Shown here piece by piece: positions 1 through 8,442 of a stretch of 64,000 nucleotides of DNA. The notes below the pieces were generated by a model. It did not search any database. It was not told the DNA's origin and saw nothing but the letters and a program-made list of their open reading frames with translations. This DNA is from Mesorhizobium sp. WSM4311 (GTDB lineage: Bacteria > Pseudomonadota > Alphaproteobacteria > Rhizobiales > Rhizobiaceae). Position 1 is the first letter of the stretch. Every line of letters starts with the position of its first letter. The position numbers and the translations under genes were made by a program. The stretch is from NCBI RefSeq assembly GCF_002295115.1, contig NZ_NSFV01000009.1, forward strand, positions 124,001 through 188,000. The letters are read 5' to 3'.

Positions 1-618
1 GATGCCGTGCGCACCCGCAGCTGGAGCGACAAGACAACGGTCGCGCTGCAGACCTACATCCACAACACGACGGCGGGACTGCAGCCCTATGCGTCGGTCG
101 ACAACGTGCCGACCGATCTGGTCAGCAACGCCCGCAACGACATCTATCTGATCGGCGAGGCGCTCAAGCTGATCGACAAGAAGCAGCTGTTGCCGATGCA
201 GGGCGCCGATCTCAAGGCGGTGACCGACTACCACAAGGCCGTCGACAATGCGACGAAGTTCATCCCTCTCTGGGTGAAGATCGCGGTGGCGCTGGCGCTG
301 GGTCTCGGCACCATGGTCGGCTGGAAACGCATCGTCGTCACGGTCGGCGAGAAGATCGGCAAGAGCCACCTGACCTATGGCCAGGGCGCGGCGGCCGAAC
401 TCGTCGCCATGGTGACCATCGGCATGGCCGACCGGCTCGGCCTGCCGGTTTCGACCACCCATGTGCTGTCGTCGGGCGTCGCCGGAACGATGGCCGCCAA
501 TGGCTCAGGCCTGCAATGGTCGACGGTGCGCAACCTGCTGCTGGCCTGGGTGTTGACCCTGCCGTGCTCGATCGCGCTTGCCTTCGTGCTGTTCATCGTC
601 TTCCGCCAGGTGTTCTGA
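1..618 (+). CDS. PiT-family inorganic phosphate transporter, C-terminal part (5' truncated by window)
   Basis: The open frame runs in from before base 1 and stops at TGA 616-618, leaving about 205 C-terminal residues. It shows a hydrophilic loop followed by membrane segments. The block with GAAAELVAM, GLPVSTTHVLSS and MAANGSGLQWSTVRN matches the second conserved repeat of PiT symporters, which import inorganic phosphate across the inner membrane using H+ or Na+. A strong hairpin follows directly, so this is the last gene of its transcript. The N-terminal repeat and start lie outside the window. Confidence 0.9.
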   Translation, partial: DAVRTRSWSDKTTVALQTYIHNTTAGLQPYASVDNVPTDLVSNARNDIYLIGEALKLIDKKQLLPMQGADLKAVTDYHKAVDNATKFIPLWVKIAVALALGLGTMVGWKRIVVTVGEKIGKSHLTYGQGAAAELVAMVTIGMADRLGLPVSTTHVLSSGVAGTMAANGSGLQWSTVRNLLLAWVLTLPCSIALAFVLFIVFRQVF

Positions 619-631
619 GCGTCAGACCCTC

Positions 632-666
632 AAGAGAACGGCGCCACCTGCGGCGCCGTTCTCTTT
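632..666 (+). terminator. Rho-independent terminator after the phosphate transporter
   Basis: A 12-bp perfect stem (GAGAACGGCGCC at 634-645 with GGCGCCGTTCTC at 652-663) has a 6-nt loop and a short T-rich tail. It starts 15 bases after the stop codon at 618. The flanking AA/TT pair makes it partly bidirectional, so it may also serve the converging gene at 782-1627. Confidence 0.85.
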
Positions 667-781
667 CTCGGCCTATCCTGCGAAGACCAATGAAGAGTCA
701 GAGCGTGCGTCTTCCCAAGCGGGCGCGCCGCTTCGAACGGTTCAGCTTTCGATGGAATGGTTGGCCGGCTCCAGCCGAGGC

Positions 782-1627
782 TCACCGCCGCACAACGTCC
801 GCCCTGTTACGGCGGCGCAGCTGGCGTAGCGACAACATGTGCAGCAGGATCGAGCTTGGCACCACGAATGCAGGGGTCAGCACACCCGGATAATCGCCTG
901 CGCCGATGCTCTGCACATCCGGGACAATCAACTGCAATGGGCCGGGCGAGGTGATCATGCCCATGGTGATCGCGACAGCGAAGTCGGCAAGCCCGAGGAT
1001 GTTCCAGAGAGTTGCCGCCCTCCGGCCTTTGTCTGTGCCGGTCGCCACTGCGATCGCAGCCGGCAACGCGAACAAACCGGTCAGCATGTCGCCGATGCCT
1101 GCCGGCGCTGCGAAAACGCCAGGCAGTGTGCCACGCAGCCAGGCCGCGATAGCCCAGGTGCCGAACACGCGGTAGAGCTGAAGCATCACGAGCCAGCGCG
1201 CTGGCATCGCATCGAGCACCAGCCCGATCCGCTTCGAGAGCAGCAGGAGCGGCGCCCCGATGATCACCGGCAGGAAGATCGCCGATGGCAATACCGGAAA
1301 AGACGCGGTGTCCGCGTGGAAGAAGCCGTTGATCGCGGCGCTCCAGGCGAAGGCGAGCCACAGCGTGTCCGGGATCATGATCGCCAGCCAGGTCGTGCGG
1401 CGTTGAGCTGGCGTCAGGCTCGTGTGTTCGAGGCCGAGCCACAATCCCAGCGCGATGAGCCCGTGGGCCGCGAGCTGGTGGGCCGTGGTCGGAATGCCGG
1501 TGGCCGGGATCGCCGGCCATCTGTAGATCACCAGAAGCCAAAGCAACGTGAGCGGCGCAAACCAGAGCAGGCCGCGCCAGGCGTCACGCGACGGAACGAT
1601 AGCAGGGGAAACAGCTTCGACGGTCAT
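782..1627 (-). CDS. Unknown polytopic membrane protein
   Basis: The frame encodes 281 residues from the ATG at 1627, which has GGAG 8 bases upstream. An in-frame ATG at 1699 lies inside a palindromic repeat and is a poor choice. The protein is strongly hydrophobic, with about seven or eight predicted membrane segments from around residue 15 to 270, interrupted by short charged loops. It has no signal peptide and no catalytic motif that I recognise. It converges on the phosphate transporter. The real-gene call rests on length, ribosome site and a coherent membrane pattern; the function is unknown. Confidence 0.7.
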   Translation of the reverse strand: MTVEAVSPAIVPSRDAWRGLLWFAPLTLLWLLVIYRWPAIPATGIPTTAHQLAAHGLIALGLWLGLEHTSLTPAQRRTTWLAIMIPDTLWLAFAWSAAINGFFHADTASFPVLPSAIFLPVIIGAPLLLLSKRIGLVLDAMPARWLVMLQLYRVFGTWAIAAWLRGTLPGVFAAPAGIGDMLTGLFALPAAIAVATGTDKGRRAATLWNILGLADFAVAITMGMITSPGPLQLIVPDVQSIGAGDYPGVLTPAFVVPSSILLHMLSLRQLRRRNRADVVRR

Positions 1628-2041
1628 CAGCGGTACTCCATTAAGCCCAGGGCAATTCCAGGAAAAGTGTGAGCGGTTTTCCGTCTGGAATTGCGTCAAA
1701 ACAAAGAGTTAGAGCGGTTCGCCGTTTCCATGAAACGGTGAAACGCGCTAGCGCATTTGCCTGCTCAAATGTACGCCCGCTTTCAGCGAGCCAATATCCG
1801 CGACAATCTTGATAGGCTGTGAAGAAGAACTTCACAGTCCGGCCGGGCTTGCTCGAAGGCGTGCCTACGCGGTCGCACCGTAGTTTCGCCGACCTGCCGC
1901 GGAACTCATGGTGACGGCCAGGCGGATCGCATCCTTGTCCCGCATGCCTGGCAGCGCTTCTGATAGGCACGATGCGCCGCGCCGGTTGATCAACCGGCGA
2001 AGGATTCCGTAAGATTGCTCCGCTTGTCCTGGACGCAAATG
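1628..2041. other. Gene-free interval
   Basis: These 414 bases separate two minus-strand genes. The first part holds the palindromic repeat at 1652-1746. In the remainder I see no frame with a ribosome site or family similarity. The interval must contain the promoter of the membrane protein gene ending at 782. Confidence 0.6.
1652..1746. repeat. Two-hairpin intergenic palindromic repeat, copy A
   Basis: The first hairpin pairs GCAATTCCAG (1652-1661) with CTGGAATTGC (1685-1694). The second pairs CCGTTTC (1722-1728) with GAAACGG (1732-1738). Between them lies AAAACAAAGAGTTAGAGCGG. A second, nearly identical copy sits at 24414-24511, about 23 kb away, and the internal tail resembles the tail of another repeat at 49569-49638. 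The size and structure are those of a RIME/REP-like non-coding element. Confidence 0.85.
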
Positions 2042-3202
2042 TCAGGTCGGGTCTTCGCGGTGCAGATCGTGGATGGTGACGCCGTCGGCATTGGTCGGCA
2101 GTGTCAGCCATTTGCGATGGCGCAAGGTGCGTTGCGTGTCTTCCAGGCCCGTGTCCCAATGCTCGCGCATCGAGGTGCCGGAGAACTCGTAGTCCTTGGC
2201 GTGACCTTCATAGCCCTTGTGCTGGTAGATCAGGTGCACGATGTTGACCAGGCCGGCATCCGAATAGTCCGCGATCAGCGCTTCTTCCGCCGGCGTCAGC
2301 TGCTCCTTGGGCACGCGCTTCAGCGCCTCGAGCAGGCGCATCTTCAGGCCATGAATGCGCTTGAAATTGTCGGTGTTCTGGCGCGTGCGGCTGGAATACA
2401 TGATGTCCTTGTGGCGCGACAGCACGTCCGGCATGCTGCGCGGCAGCACGCCGCGCGCGCTGAACAGGTCGACCTGGAACACCAGCGACGAACGGTCCTC
2501 TTCCTGGTCGAGCAGATATTGCAGCGGCGTGTTGGAGACGATGCCGCCGTCCCAATAGTACTCGCCTTCTATGCGGACCGACGGAAAGGCCGGCGGCAGC
2601 GCGCCGCTGGCCATGATGTGCTCGGGCCCGATGCGGACCTTGTCGGTATCGAAATAGACGAAGTTGCCGGTCCGCACATTGACCGCGCCGACGCTCAGCC
2701 GTTTCTTGCCGTCGTTGAGGATGTCGAAATCGATCAGGCTCTCCAGCGTGTCCTTCAGCTCGGCGGTGTCGTAGAAGCTGGTGGCGCCCTCGGCGCCGGG
2801 ATGCTCGAACCAGGGGTTGGGATTGCGCGGCTTGAAGAAGCCGGGCTGGCCCATGGTCATGGTCATCCACGACGAGGTACGGTTGCGGATGTCGCGGTAG
2901 ATGTCGCCTTCCGGCGTATAGGCCCAGATCTTGCGGCCCGAGATGGTCTGCCAGAACTGTTCGAGCCGCTGCAGGCGGCGGCTGGACTCGTTGCCGGCGA
3001 TGATCGAGGCGTTGATGGCGCCGATCGACACGCCCGACAGCCAGCTCGGCTCGCAGCCGGCATCGGCCAGCGCCTGATAGACGCCGGCCTGGTAGGCGCC
3101 GAGCGCGCCGCCGCCCTGGAACACCAAAGCGATGCGGTCATATTGCGCCGAGATCTCCGCGATCGTGGCGGCGGCTTCCTTGTTTCGATAGCGTTCAAGC
3201 AC
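2042..3202 (-). CDS. Patatin-like phospholipase family protein (with DUF3734-like C-terminus)
   Basis: The gene encodes 386 residues and is likely a serine lipid acyl hydrolase. From the proposed GTG start the patatin fold shows the oxyanion loop GGGALG at residues 30-35, the nucleophile elbow GVSIG with Ser59, and a later WDGG carrying the partner Asp. The C-terminal half resembles DUF3734, common in rhizobial patatins. I chose GTG at 3202 because GGAG lies 7 bases upstream and the codon overlaps the ancestral stop of the decarboxylase gene (GTGCTTGA), suggesting translational coupling. An in-frame ATG at 3283 would overlap the decarboxylase much further. The context suggests a role in short-chain acyl or polyhydroxybutyrate turnover. 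Confidence 0.85.
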   Translation of the reverse strand: MLERYRNKEAAATIAEISAQYDRIALVFQGGGALGAYQAGVYQALADAGCEPSWLSGVSIGAINASIIAGNESSRRLQRLEQFWQTISGRKIWAYTPEGDIYRDIRNRTSSWMTMTMGQPGFFKPRNPNPWFEHPGAEGATSFYDTAELKDTLESLIDFDILNDGKKRLSVGAVNVRTGNFVYFDTDKVRIGPEHIMASGALPPAFPSVRIEGEYYWDGGIVSNTPLQYLLDQEEDRSSLVFQVDLFSARGVLPRSMPDVLSRHKDIMYSSRTRQNTDNFKRIHGLKMRLLEALKRVPKEQLTPAEEALIADYSDAGLVNIVHLIYQHKGYEGHAKDYEFSGTSMREHWDTGLEDTQRTLRHRKWLTLPTNADGVTIHDLHREDPT

Positions 3203-3984
3203 GAATTTTCTCCGGCTGGGTTGTGCTGGTTGCGAGCCGGCTGTGATCGGCAAGATAGTCGTGGACAACCTCGCCCAACCCAAGCGTCAAATCGGCCTTG
3301 AAGTGGACGGCGGAGACGATGTCGAGCACCCGGCAGCTTGGCCACGTCGGCCATGACGTGGGGCCTGAGATCAAGCGCCGCCGGCGCCGTCCAGGCCTCC
3401 TTCAGCGTGATGTCGGTGAGGTAATAGCGCACCAGCTCGCAGATACGCGGGCCGCCGTCGACATGCGGGATGATCTTGATCAGGAAATTGGGCGCGGCGA
3501 GCGCGGCGAGCACGGAATCATGATCAGCTTCCCGGTGTTTGTAGCCCATCGTGCCGGTGGCGCACAGAACGCTGCCATAATGCAGCGTGCCGACGATCAC
3601 CTCGCCTTCATGGACGATCTTGGGATTGGCCAGTTTCTTCGGAAAGCCCCACAGCTCACGGCCGCCGGCGATCGGCGCGTCGTCGTCGAGATACATCGAG
3701 TGGACGTAGCCGCCATGCTGGCCCTTGTACTTCACCGGAATGACCTGGCCGGTCTCGGTATAGTCGCCGAAGCCGGTGGAGTCGAGCATGCGGATGAATT
3801 CATACTTGACCAGCGGTTCGTCGATCTCCAGGGGCGCCGGCACGACGGCCTCCAGCGCCTCGCGTGTCGTGCGATAGGTGATGATGATGTATTCGCGGTC
3901 GAAGAACCGGTAGGGACTTGGCGGGAAGGACGGGTTGGTCAGCGGCATCGCATAGGCGCGCTTCACGACATCGGCGATTTCCAA
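3195..3984 (-). pseudogene. adc: Acetoacetate decarboxylase, frameshifted near the 3' end
   Basis: The family converts acetoacetate to acetone and CO2. The frame from about 3984 carries the ELWGFPKK motif with the adjacent lysines that form the Schiff base. After DVAKLP the frame is lost at a GGG run (CCC on the + strand, 3329-3331). Removing one base restores VLDIVSAVHFKADL and continues to TGA at 3195-3197, giving about 262 residues, the normal length. As written, the frame instead runs on into the lipase gene in the wrong phase. The start is probably TTG at 3984, preceded by GGGGGTG. The lesion may be a real mutation or a base-call error; most of the fold lies upstream of it. Confidence 0.8.
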
Positions 3985-4230
3985 GCTGCACCCCCAAGGT
4001 TCTGTCGGATGAATTTCGTTCAGGAATGACCGCGCGAATGCGCAACCGATTATGTTGCACGGCGCCATGACAGTGCCGTGTCAGCCGAAAGACCATGGTT
4101 TCGCAGTGGGGCGAGGCCATGCCGGTGCTGTCGTCTGGCTGTAATCGCACCGACACATGGCTCTGTCATTGTCATGTTGCGACGCACAATTATATGCTGT
4201 CATTCCCCTCCCACCGTTCGTGAGATCACC

Positions 4231-5019
4231 ATGGGTTCCCTGACTTCGAAGAATGCCCTCGTCACCGGCTCGACCAGCGGTATCGGCCTGGCCATTGCCC
4301 GCGCTTTCGCCGCCGAGGGCGCCAACGTCACCATCAATGGTCTTGGCGACCCCGCGGCCATCGAGCAGGAGCGCTTGGGCATCGAGAGGGATTTCGGCGT
4401 CAAGTGCCGCTACTCCGACGCCAACATGATGGATGGGGGGGCGGTAAGCGCCATGGTGCATGATGCCGAGGCGGCGTTCGGCAGTCTCGACATCCTAGTC
4501 AACAATGCCGGCATCCAGCATGTCGCGCCGATCGAGGAGTTTCCCGACGACAAATGGGAAGCCATCATCCGCATCAATCTTCTGGCGGCCTTCTATGCCA
4601 TCAAGGCTGCGGTGCCGGGCATGAAGGCGCGCAAATGGGGCCGCATCATCAACACGGCTTCGGCGCACGCGCTGGTCGCCTCGCCGTTCAAATCGGCCTA
4701 TGTGTCGGCCAAGCATGGCATTGCAGGGCTGACCAAGACGGTGGCGCTGGAAGTCGCGCAGGACGGCATCACAGTCAACGCCATCGCGCCCGGCTATGTC
4801 TGGACGCCACTGGTCGAAAAGCAGATCCCCGACACGATGAAGGCGCGCGGCATGACCGAGGAACAGGTCAAGCATGACGTGCTGCTCGCCGCACAGCCGA
4901 CGAAAGAATTCGTCACCGTGGAGGAACTTGCCGCGCTGACGCTGTTCCTGTGCTCGGATGCCGCCAGGCAGATCACCGGCACGACCTTGCCGATGGACGG
5001 CGGCTGGACGGCACAGTAG
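4231..5019 (+). CDS. bdhA: 3-hydroxybutyrate dehydrogenase (short-chain dehydrogenase)
   Basis: The gene encodes 262 residues of the classical SDR fold. The cofactor loop TGSTSGIG is at residues 12-19, NNAG at 91-94, and the catalytic Ser144, Tyr157 and Lys161 are present (SAYVSAKHG). The C-terminus ITGTTLPMDGGWTAQ is typical of NAD-dependent D-3-hydroxybutyrate dehydrogenases, which interconvert 3-hydroxybutyrate and acetoacetate. It is divergent from the acetoacetate decarboxylase and lipase genes, which fits ketone-body or polyhydroxybutyrate metabolism. ATG 4231 is preferred over upstream in-frame codons because homology begins there. Confidence 0.88.
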   Translation: MGSLTSKNALVTGSTSGIGLAIARAFAAEGANVTINGLGDPAAIEQERLGIERDFGVKCRYSDANMMDGGAVSAMVHDAEAAFGSLDILVNNAGIQHVAPIEEFPDDKWEAIIRINLLAAFYAIKAAVPGMKARKWGRIINTASAHALVASPFKSAYVSAKHGIAGLTKTVALEVAQDGITVNAIAPGYVWTPLVEKQIPDTMKARGMTEEQVKHDVLLAAQPTKEFVTVEELAALTLFLCSDAARQITGTTLPMDGGWTAQ

Positions 5020-5089
5020 AGGGGCAATCGAGCGTCGCGTGTTCTGGCCGGCGCCACGCGGCACCGGCGGGAAGGGTACGGACAGTTCC

Positions 5090-5863
5090 ATGAAAATCAT
5101 CCAGCTCTCCGACCCGCATCTGATGACGCCGGGTGGGCTGCTCTACGGTTCCGATCCGCTCGCAAGGCTGGAGGCCTGCCTGGCCGACATCGGCAAGAAA
5201 CATGGCGATGCCGAACTGGTGGTGATCTCGGGCGACCTGACCAATGACGGCGAGCGTGCGGCCTATGCGGCGTTGCGGGACGGGCTGGCGCGATTTTCGC
5301 CGCCCTGCCGGCTGATGCTCGGCAACCATGACGACCGGGCGCTTTTCCTCGAAATGTTCCCCGATGCCGCCGCCGAGCAGGGGTTCGTGCAGAGCGTGTT
5401 CGATGGCACAGAGGGCCGGCTGATCCTGCTCGACACGCTGGACAGCGGCCATGTCGAGGGCAGGCTCTGCCCGGCGCGCCTCGACTGGCTCGACGAACGG
5501 CTGCAAGAGGCGGGCAACCGGCCGGTCTTCCTGTTCATGCATCACCCGCCGTTCCGGATACACATGCCGGTGCTCGATGAGGTCAGGCTTGCGGACGCCG
5601 ATGCCTTCCATGACGTGCTGTCGCGCCACGGCAATGTCCGCCATATCTTCGCCGGCCATGTCCACCGGCAGATCGCCGGCAGCTGGCGCGGAATACCGGT
5701 CAGCACGCTGCGCAGCACCAACCACCAGACCGCGCTCGATTTTTCGCAGAGCTGGAGCCTGGGGCACGAGCCGCCCGCCTATGCCGTGATCTTGATCGAT
5801 GCGGAGGGGGCGATCGTGCATTTTCACGATTTTCCCGTCGGCGCTGCTGAGCGGGCTCCGTAA
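5090..5863 (+). CDS. Calcineurin-like metallophosphoesterase (CpdA-type phosphodiesterase)
   Basis: The gene encodes 257 residues. The dinuclear-metal motifs appear in order: DPH near the start (LSDPHL), SGDLTND, GNHD, MHHPP and FAGHVHR. This is the class III phosphodiesterase pattern, whose members include cAMP phosphodiesterase CpdA and glycerophosphodiesterases. It lies 70 bases downstream of bdhA in the same direction and may be co-transcribed. ATG 5090 is chosen because the beta strand and first metal motif begin at residue 2. Substrate specificity cannot be read from the sequence. Confidence 0.85.
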   Translation: MKIIQLSDPHLMTPGGLLYGSDPLARLEACLADIGKKHGDAELVVISGDLTNDGERAAYAALRDGLARFSPPCRLMLGNHDDRALFLEMFPDAAAEQGFVQSVFDGTEGRLILLDTLDSGHVEGRLCPARLDWLDERLQEAGNRPVFLFMHHPPFRIHMPVLDEVRLADADAFHDVLSRHGNVRHIFAGHVHRQIAGSWRGIPVSTLRSTNHQTALDFSQSWSLGHEPPAYAVILIDAEGAIVHFHDFPVGAAERAP

Positions 5864-6082
5864 GGCCGTCCATCCCTGGATAGCGGTCCTGACGACACAG
5901 TCGCCATGGCCGGTGGACAAGTCCTGTGCCGCCGTCGCGGCTGCGGGCTTTTACACTTGTTCGCAGTCTGCGCAGCGACGTCAAAAAGCATTCGGATTTG
6001 GACATTAGTCTTGACAGAAATACAGATGTTCAATACCCGTCAAGCGAATGAACAAGCCTGCAATGTGGGAGGAATGAGCGGT

Positions 6083-7411
6083 ATGGCTTCCAATATTTCG
6101 TTGACGGGCCTTGCCCGCGATCTCGATGAGCGCGGCAAATCGGGCAAGCCCATCCGCATCGGCCTGATCGGCTCCGGCGAGATGGGAACCGACATCGTCA
6201 CCCGCGTCGCCCATATGTCCGGCATCGAGATCGGCGCGATCTCGGAACTGAACCTGCCGGCCGCCAGCAAGGCGGTGGACATCGCCTTCCAGGAAACCGG
6301 CCATGCGCGTGAAGTGTCGAACGCTTCGGCGATGACGGCTGCCATGGAGGCCGGCAAGGTGGCGGTCACCAATGACGCCAGCCTGGTCATCAACAATGAT
6401 CTGATCGACGTGGTGATCGACGCGACCGGCGTTCCCGCCGTCGGCGCCGAGATCGGCCTGCGCGCCATGGAGCATGGCAAGCATCTGGTGATGATGAATG
6501 TCGAGGCCGACGTCACCATCGGCGCCTATCTGAAGAGCGAGGCCGACCGGCTGGGCGTCACCTATTCGCTGGGCGCCGGCGACGAGCCGTCCTCCTGCAT
6601 GGAGCTGATCGAATTCGTCTCGGCCATGGGCCATCCCATCGTCGCGGCCGGCAAGGGCAAGAACAATCCGCTCAACATCGACGCCACGCCGCCCGCCTAT
6701 GAGGAAGAGGCCAGGCGCCGGCATATGAATGTGCGCATGCTGGTCGAATTCGTCGACGGCTCGAAGACCATGGTCGAGATGGCGGCGATCGCCAATGCCA
6801 CCGGGCTGGTGCCCGACAAGGCCGGCATGCACGGCCCCGCCGCGACACTCGGCGAGCTCTCGAAAGTACTGGTGCCTGAAAAGGATGGCGGCGTGCTGTC
6901 CAGGGTCGGCGTCGTCGACTACTCGATCGGCAAGGGCGTGGCGCCCGGCGTCTTCGTCGTCGCCGACATGTCGCATCCGCGCATTTCGGAGCGCATGGAA
7001 GATTTGAAGATGGGCAAGGGCCCGTATTTCACCTTCCACCGCCCCTATCACCTGACCTCGCTCGAAGTGCCGCTGACCTGTGCCCGCGTCGTGCTCTACG
7101 GCAAAGCCGACATGGTGCCGCTGGCCAAGCCCGTGGCCGAAGTCGCCGCCGTGGCCAAGAAGGACATGCAGCCCGGCGAGAAGCTCGATGCGATCGGCGA
7201 ATATTGCTACCGCGCCTGGATCATGACGGCGCCGGAAGCGCATGCCGCCAGGGCCATTCCCTGCGGGCTGCTGCAGGGCGGCTCGGTCACCGCGCCGATC
7301 AAGAAGGGCGAGCTTATCACCTATGCCAATGCCGCCCCGGCCCCGGGCTCCAAGATCGCCGAACTGCGCGCCCGCCAGGACAAGCTCGTCTACGGAACCG
7401 TGGGAGCCTGA
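6083..7411 (+). CDS. drl: SAF-domain NAD(P)H-dependent oxidoreductase, DRL type (DXP reductoisomerase-like)
   Basis: The protein has 442 residues. An N-terminal Rossmann fold of homoserine-dehydrogenase type (GLIGSGEMG at residues 28-36) leads to a central domain with GAGDEPSSCMELIEF and a C-terminal SAF-like domain (KKDMQPGEKLDAIGEYCYR through the end). From memory it closely resembles DRL of Brucella abortus, shown to convert 1-deoxy-D-xylulose 5-phosphate to 2-C-methyl-D-erythritol 4-phosphate in place of DXR. The start at 6083 is 9 bases after GGGAGGA; an ATG at 6074 abuts that site and is less likely. The stop is 2 bases before the E1 alpha start, so the operon is tight. Whether it makes MEP or serves catabolism here is open. 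Confidence 0.72.
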   Translation: MASNISLTGLARDLDERGKSGKPIRIGLIGSGEMGTDIVTRVAHMSGIEIGAISELNLPAASKAVDIAFQETGHAREVSNASAMTAAMEAGKVAVTNDASLVINNDLIDVVIDATGVPAVGAEIGLRAMEHGKHLVMMNVEADVTIGAYLKSEADRLGVTYSLGAGDEPSSCMELIEFVSAMGHPIVAAGKGKNNPLNIDATPPAYEEEARRRHMNVRMLVEFVDGSKTMVEMAAIANATGLVPDKAGMHGPAATLGELSKVLVPEKDGGVLSRVGVVDYSIGKGVAPGVFVVADMSHPRISERMEDLKMGKGPYFTFHRPYHLTSLEVPLTCARVVLYGKADMVPLAKPVAEVAAVAKKDMQPGEKLDAIGEYCYRAWIMTAPEAHAARAIPCGLLQGGSVTAPIKKGELITYANAAPAPGSKIAELRARQDKLVYGTVGA

Positions 7412-7413
7412 TC

Positions 7414-8442
7414 ATGGCCGGAGCCAGCAAAGCCGTCGCGGACAGTCGCGCCAACCTGCCTTTCGTCTATCGCCAGTACAGCGCCGAGCAGCTCAAGCAG
7501 GTGCTCTACAAGATGTACCTCATCCGCCGCTTCGAAGAGGGCGCGGAGGAGAGCTACACGCGCGGCCTGATCCACGGCACCATGCACCTGTCGATCGGCC
7601 AGGAAGCCAGCGCCATGGGCATCTGCATGCCGCTTGGCGAGGATGACCAGATCACCTCGACGCATCGCGGCCATGGCCACTGCATCGCCAAGGGCGCCGA
7701 GGTCAAGCGCATGTTCGCCGAGTTCTTCGGCAAGACCACCGGCTACTGCAAGGGCCGCGGCGGTTCGATGCACATCGCCGATGTCGCCAAGGGCAATCTC
7801 GGCGCCAACGGCATCGTCGGCGGCGGCATTCCGATCGCCGTCGGGGCGGCACTCTCCTCCAAGATGATGAAGACCGGCAAGGTCGTCGTCTCCTTCTTCG
7901 GCGACGGCGCCAACAATGAAGGCGCCTTCCACGAGGCGCTCAACATGGCGGCGGTCTGGAAGCTGCCGGTCATCTTCGTCTGCGAAAACAATGGTTACGG
8001 CATGTCGACTTCGACCGCCCGTTCGACCGCGGTCAAGAACATCGCCGACCGCGCCGCCGCCTATTCGATGCCCGGCGTCATCGTCAACGGCAACATTTTC
8101 TCGGAGGTCGCCGAGGCCTCGTACAAGGCCGTCGAGCGCGCCCGCGCCGGCGAGGGGCCGACGTTGATCGAGTCCAAGACCTACCGCCATCGCGGCCATT
8201 CCAAGAGCGACCGCAACCGCTATCGCACCAAGGAAGAGATCGAGGACTGGATGTCGAACCGCGACCCGATCACGCTATTCGAGAACGAACTGCGGGAATT
8301 CGGCTTCATCGACGACAAGGGCATCGAAGCCATCCGCAGTGAGGTGGCGCAGGAGATCGCCGATGGCATTGAGTTCGCCAAGGCGAGCCCGTCGCCCGAC
8401 GTCAGCGAGACCGGAAATTACGTGTATACGGAGCAGGCGTGA
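7414..8442 (+). CDS. ThDP-dependent dehydrogenase E1 alpha subunit, acetoin dehydrogenase-like
   Basis: The gene encodes 342 residues. The diphosphate-binding motif GDGANNEGAFHEALN begins at residue 163, and the phosphorylation-loop region TYRHRGHSKSD follows later. The stretch STHRGHGHCIAKG, GRGGSMHIAD and GANGIVGGG resembles acetoin dehydrogenase AcoA more than classical pyruvate dehydrogenase E1 alpha (which typically has GHGIVGAQ). It pairs with the beta subunit encoded next to decarboxylate or cleave a 2-oxo substrate and pass the acyl group to lipoyl E2. GGGAG lies 7 bases before ATG 7414; the stop overlaps the next start. Confidence 0.87.
   Translation: MAGASKAVADSRANLPFVYRQYSAEQLKQVLYKMYLIRRFEEGAEESYTRGLIHGTMHLSIGQEASAMGICMPLGEDDQITSTHRGHGHCIAKGAEVKRMFAEFFGKTTGYCKGRGGSMHIADVAKGNLGANGIVGGGIPIAVGAALSSKMMKTGKVVVSFFGDGANNEGAFHEALNMAAVWKLPVIFVCENNGYGMSTSTARSTAVKNIADRAAAYSMPGVIVNGNIFSEVAEASYKAVERARAGEGPTLIESKTYRHRGHSKSDRNRYRTKEEIEDWMSNRDPITLFENELREFGFIDDKGIEAIRSEVAQEIADGIEFAKASPSPDVSETGNYVYTEQA

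Noticed and set aside
2015..3301. Long open frame on the plus strand opposite the lipase gene
   Set aside because: It has no recognisable domain, and the minus strand clearly encodes a patatin fold; GC-rich codon bias opens antisense frames widely here.
6011..6039. TTGACA (6011-6016) as a sigma-70 promoter of the DRL operon
   Set aside because: No acceptable -10 hexamer appears at 16-18 bases; too weak to list as a feature, though a promoter must lie in 5864-6082.
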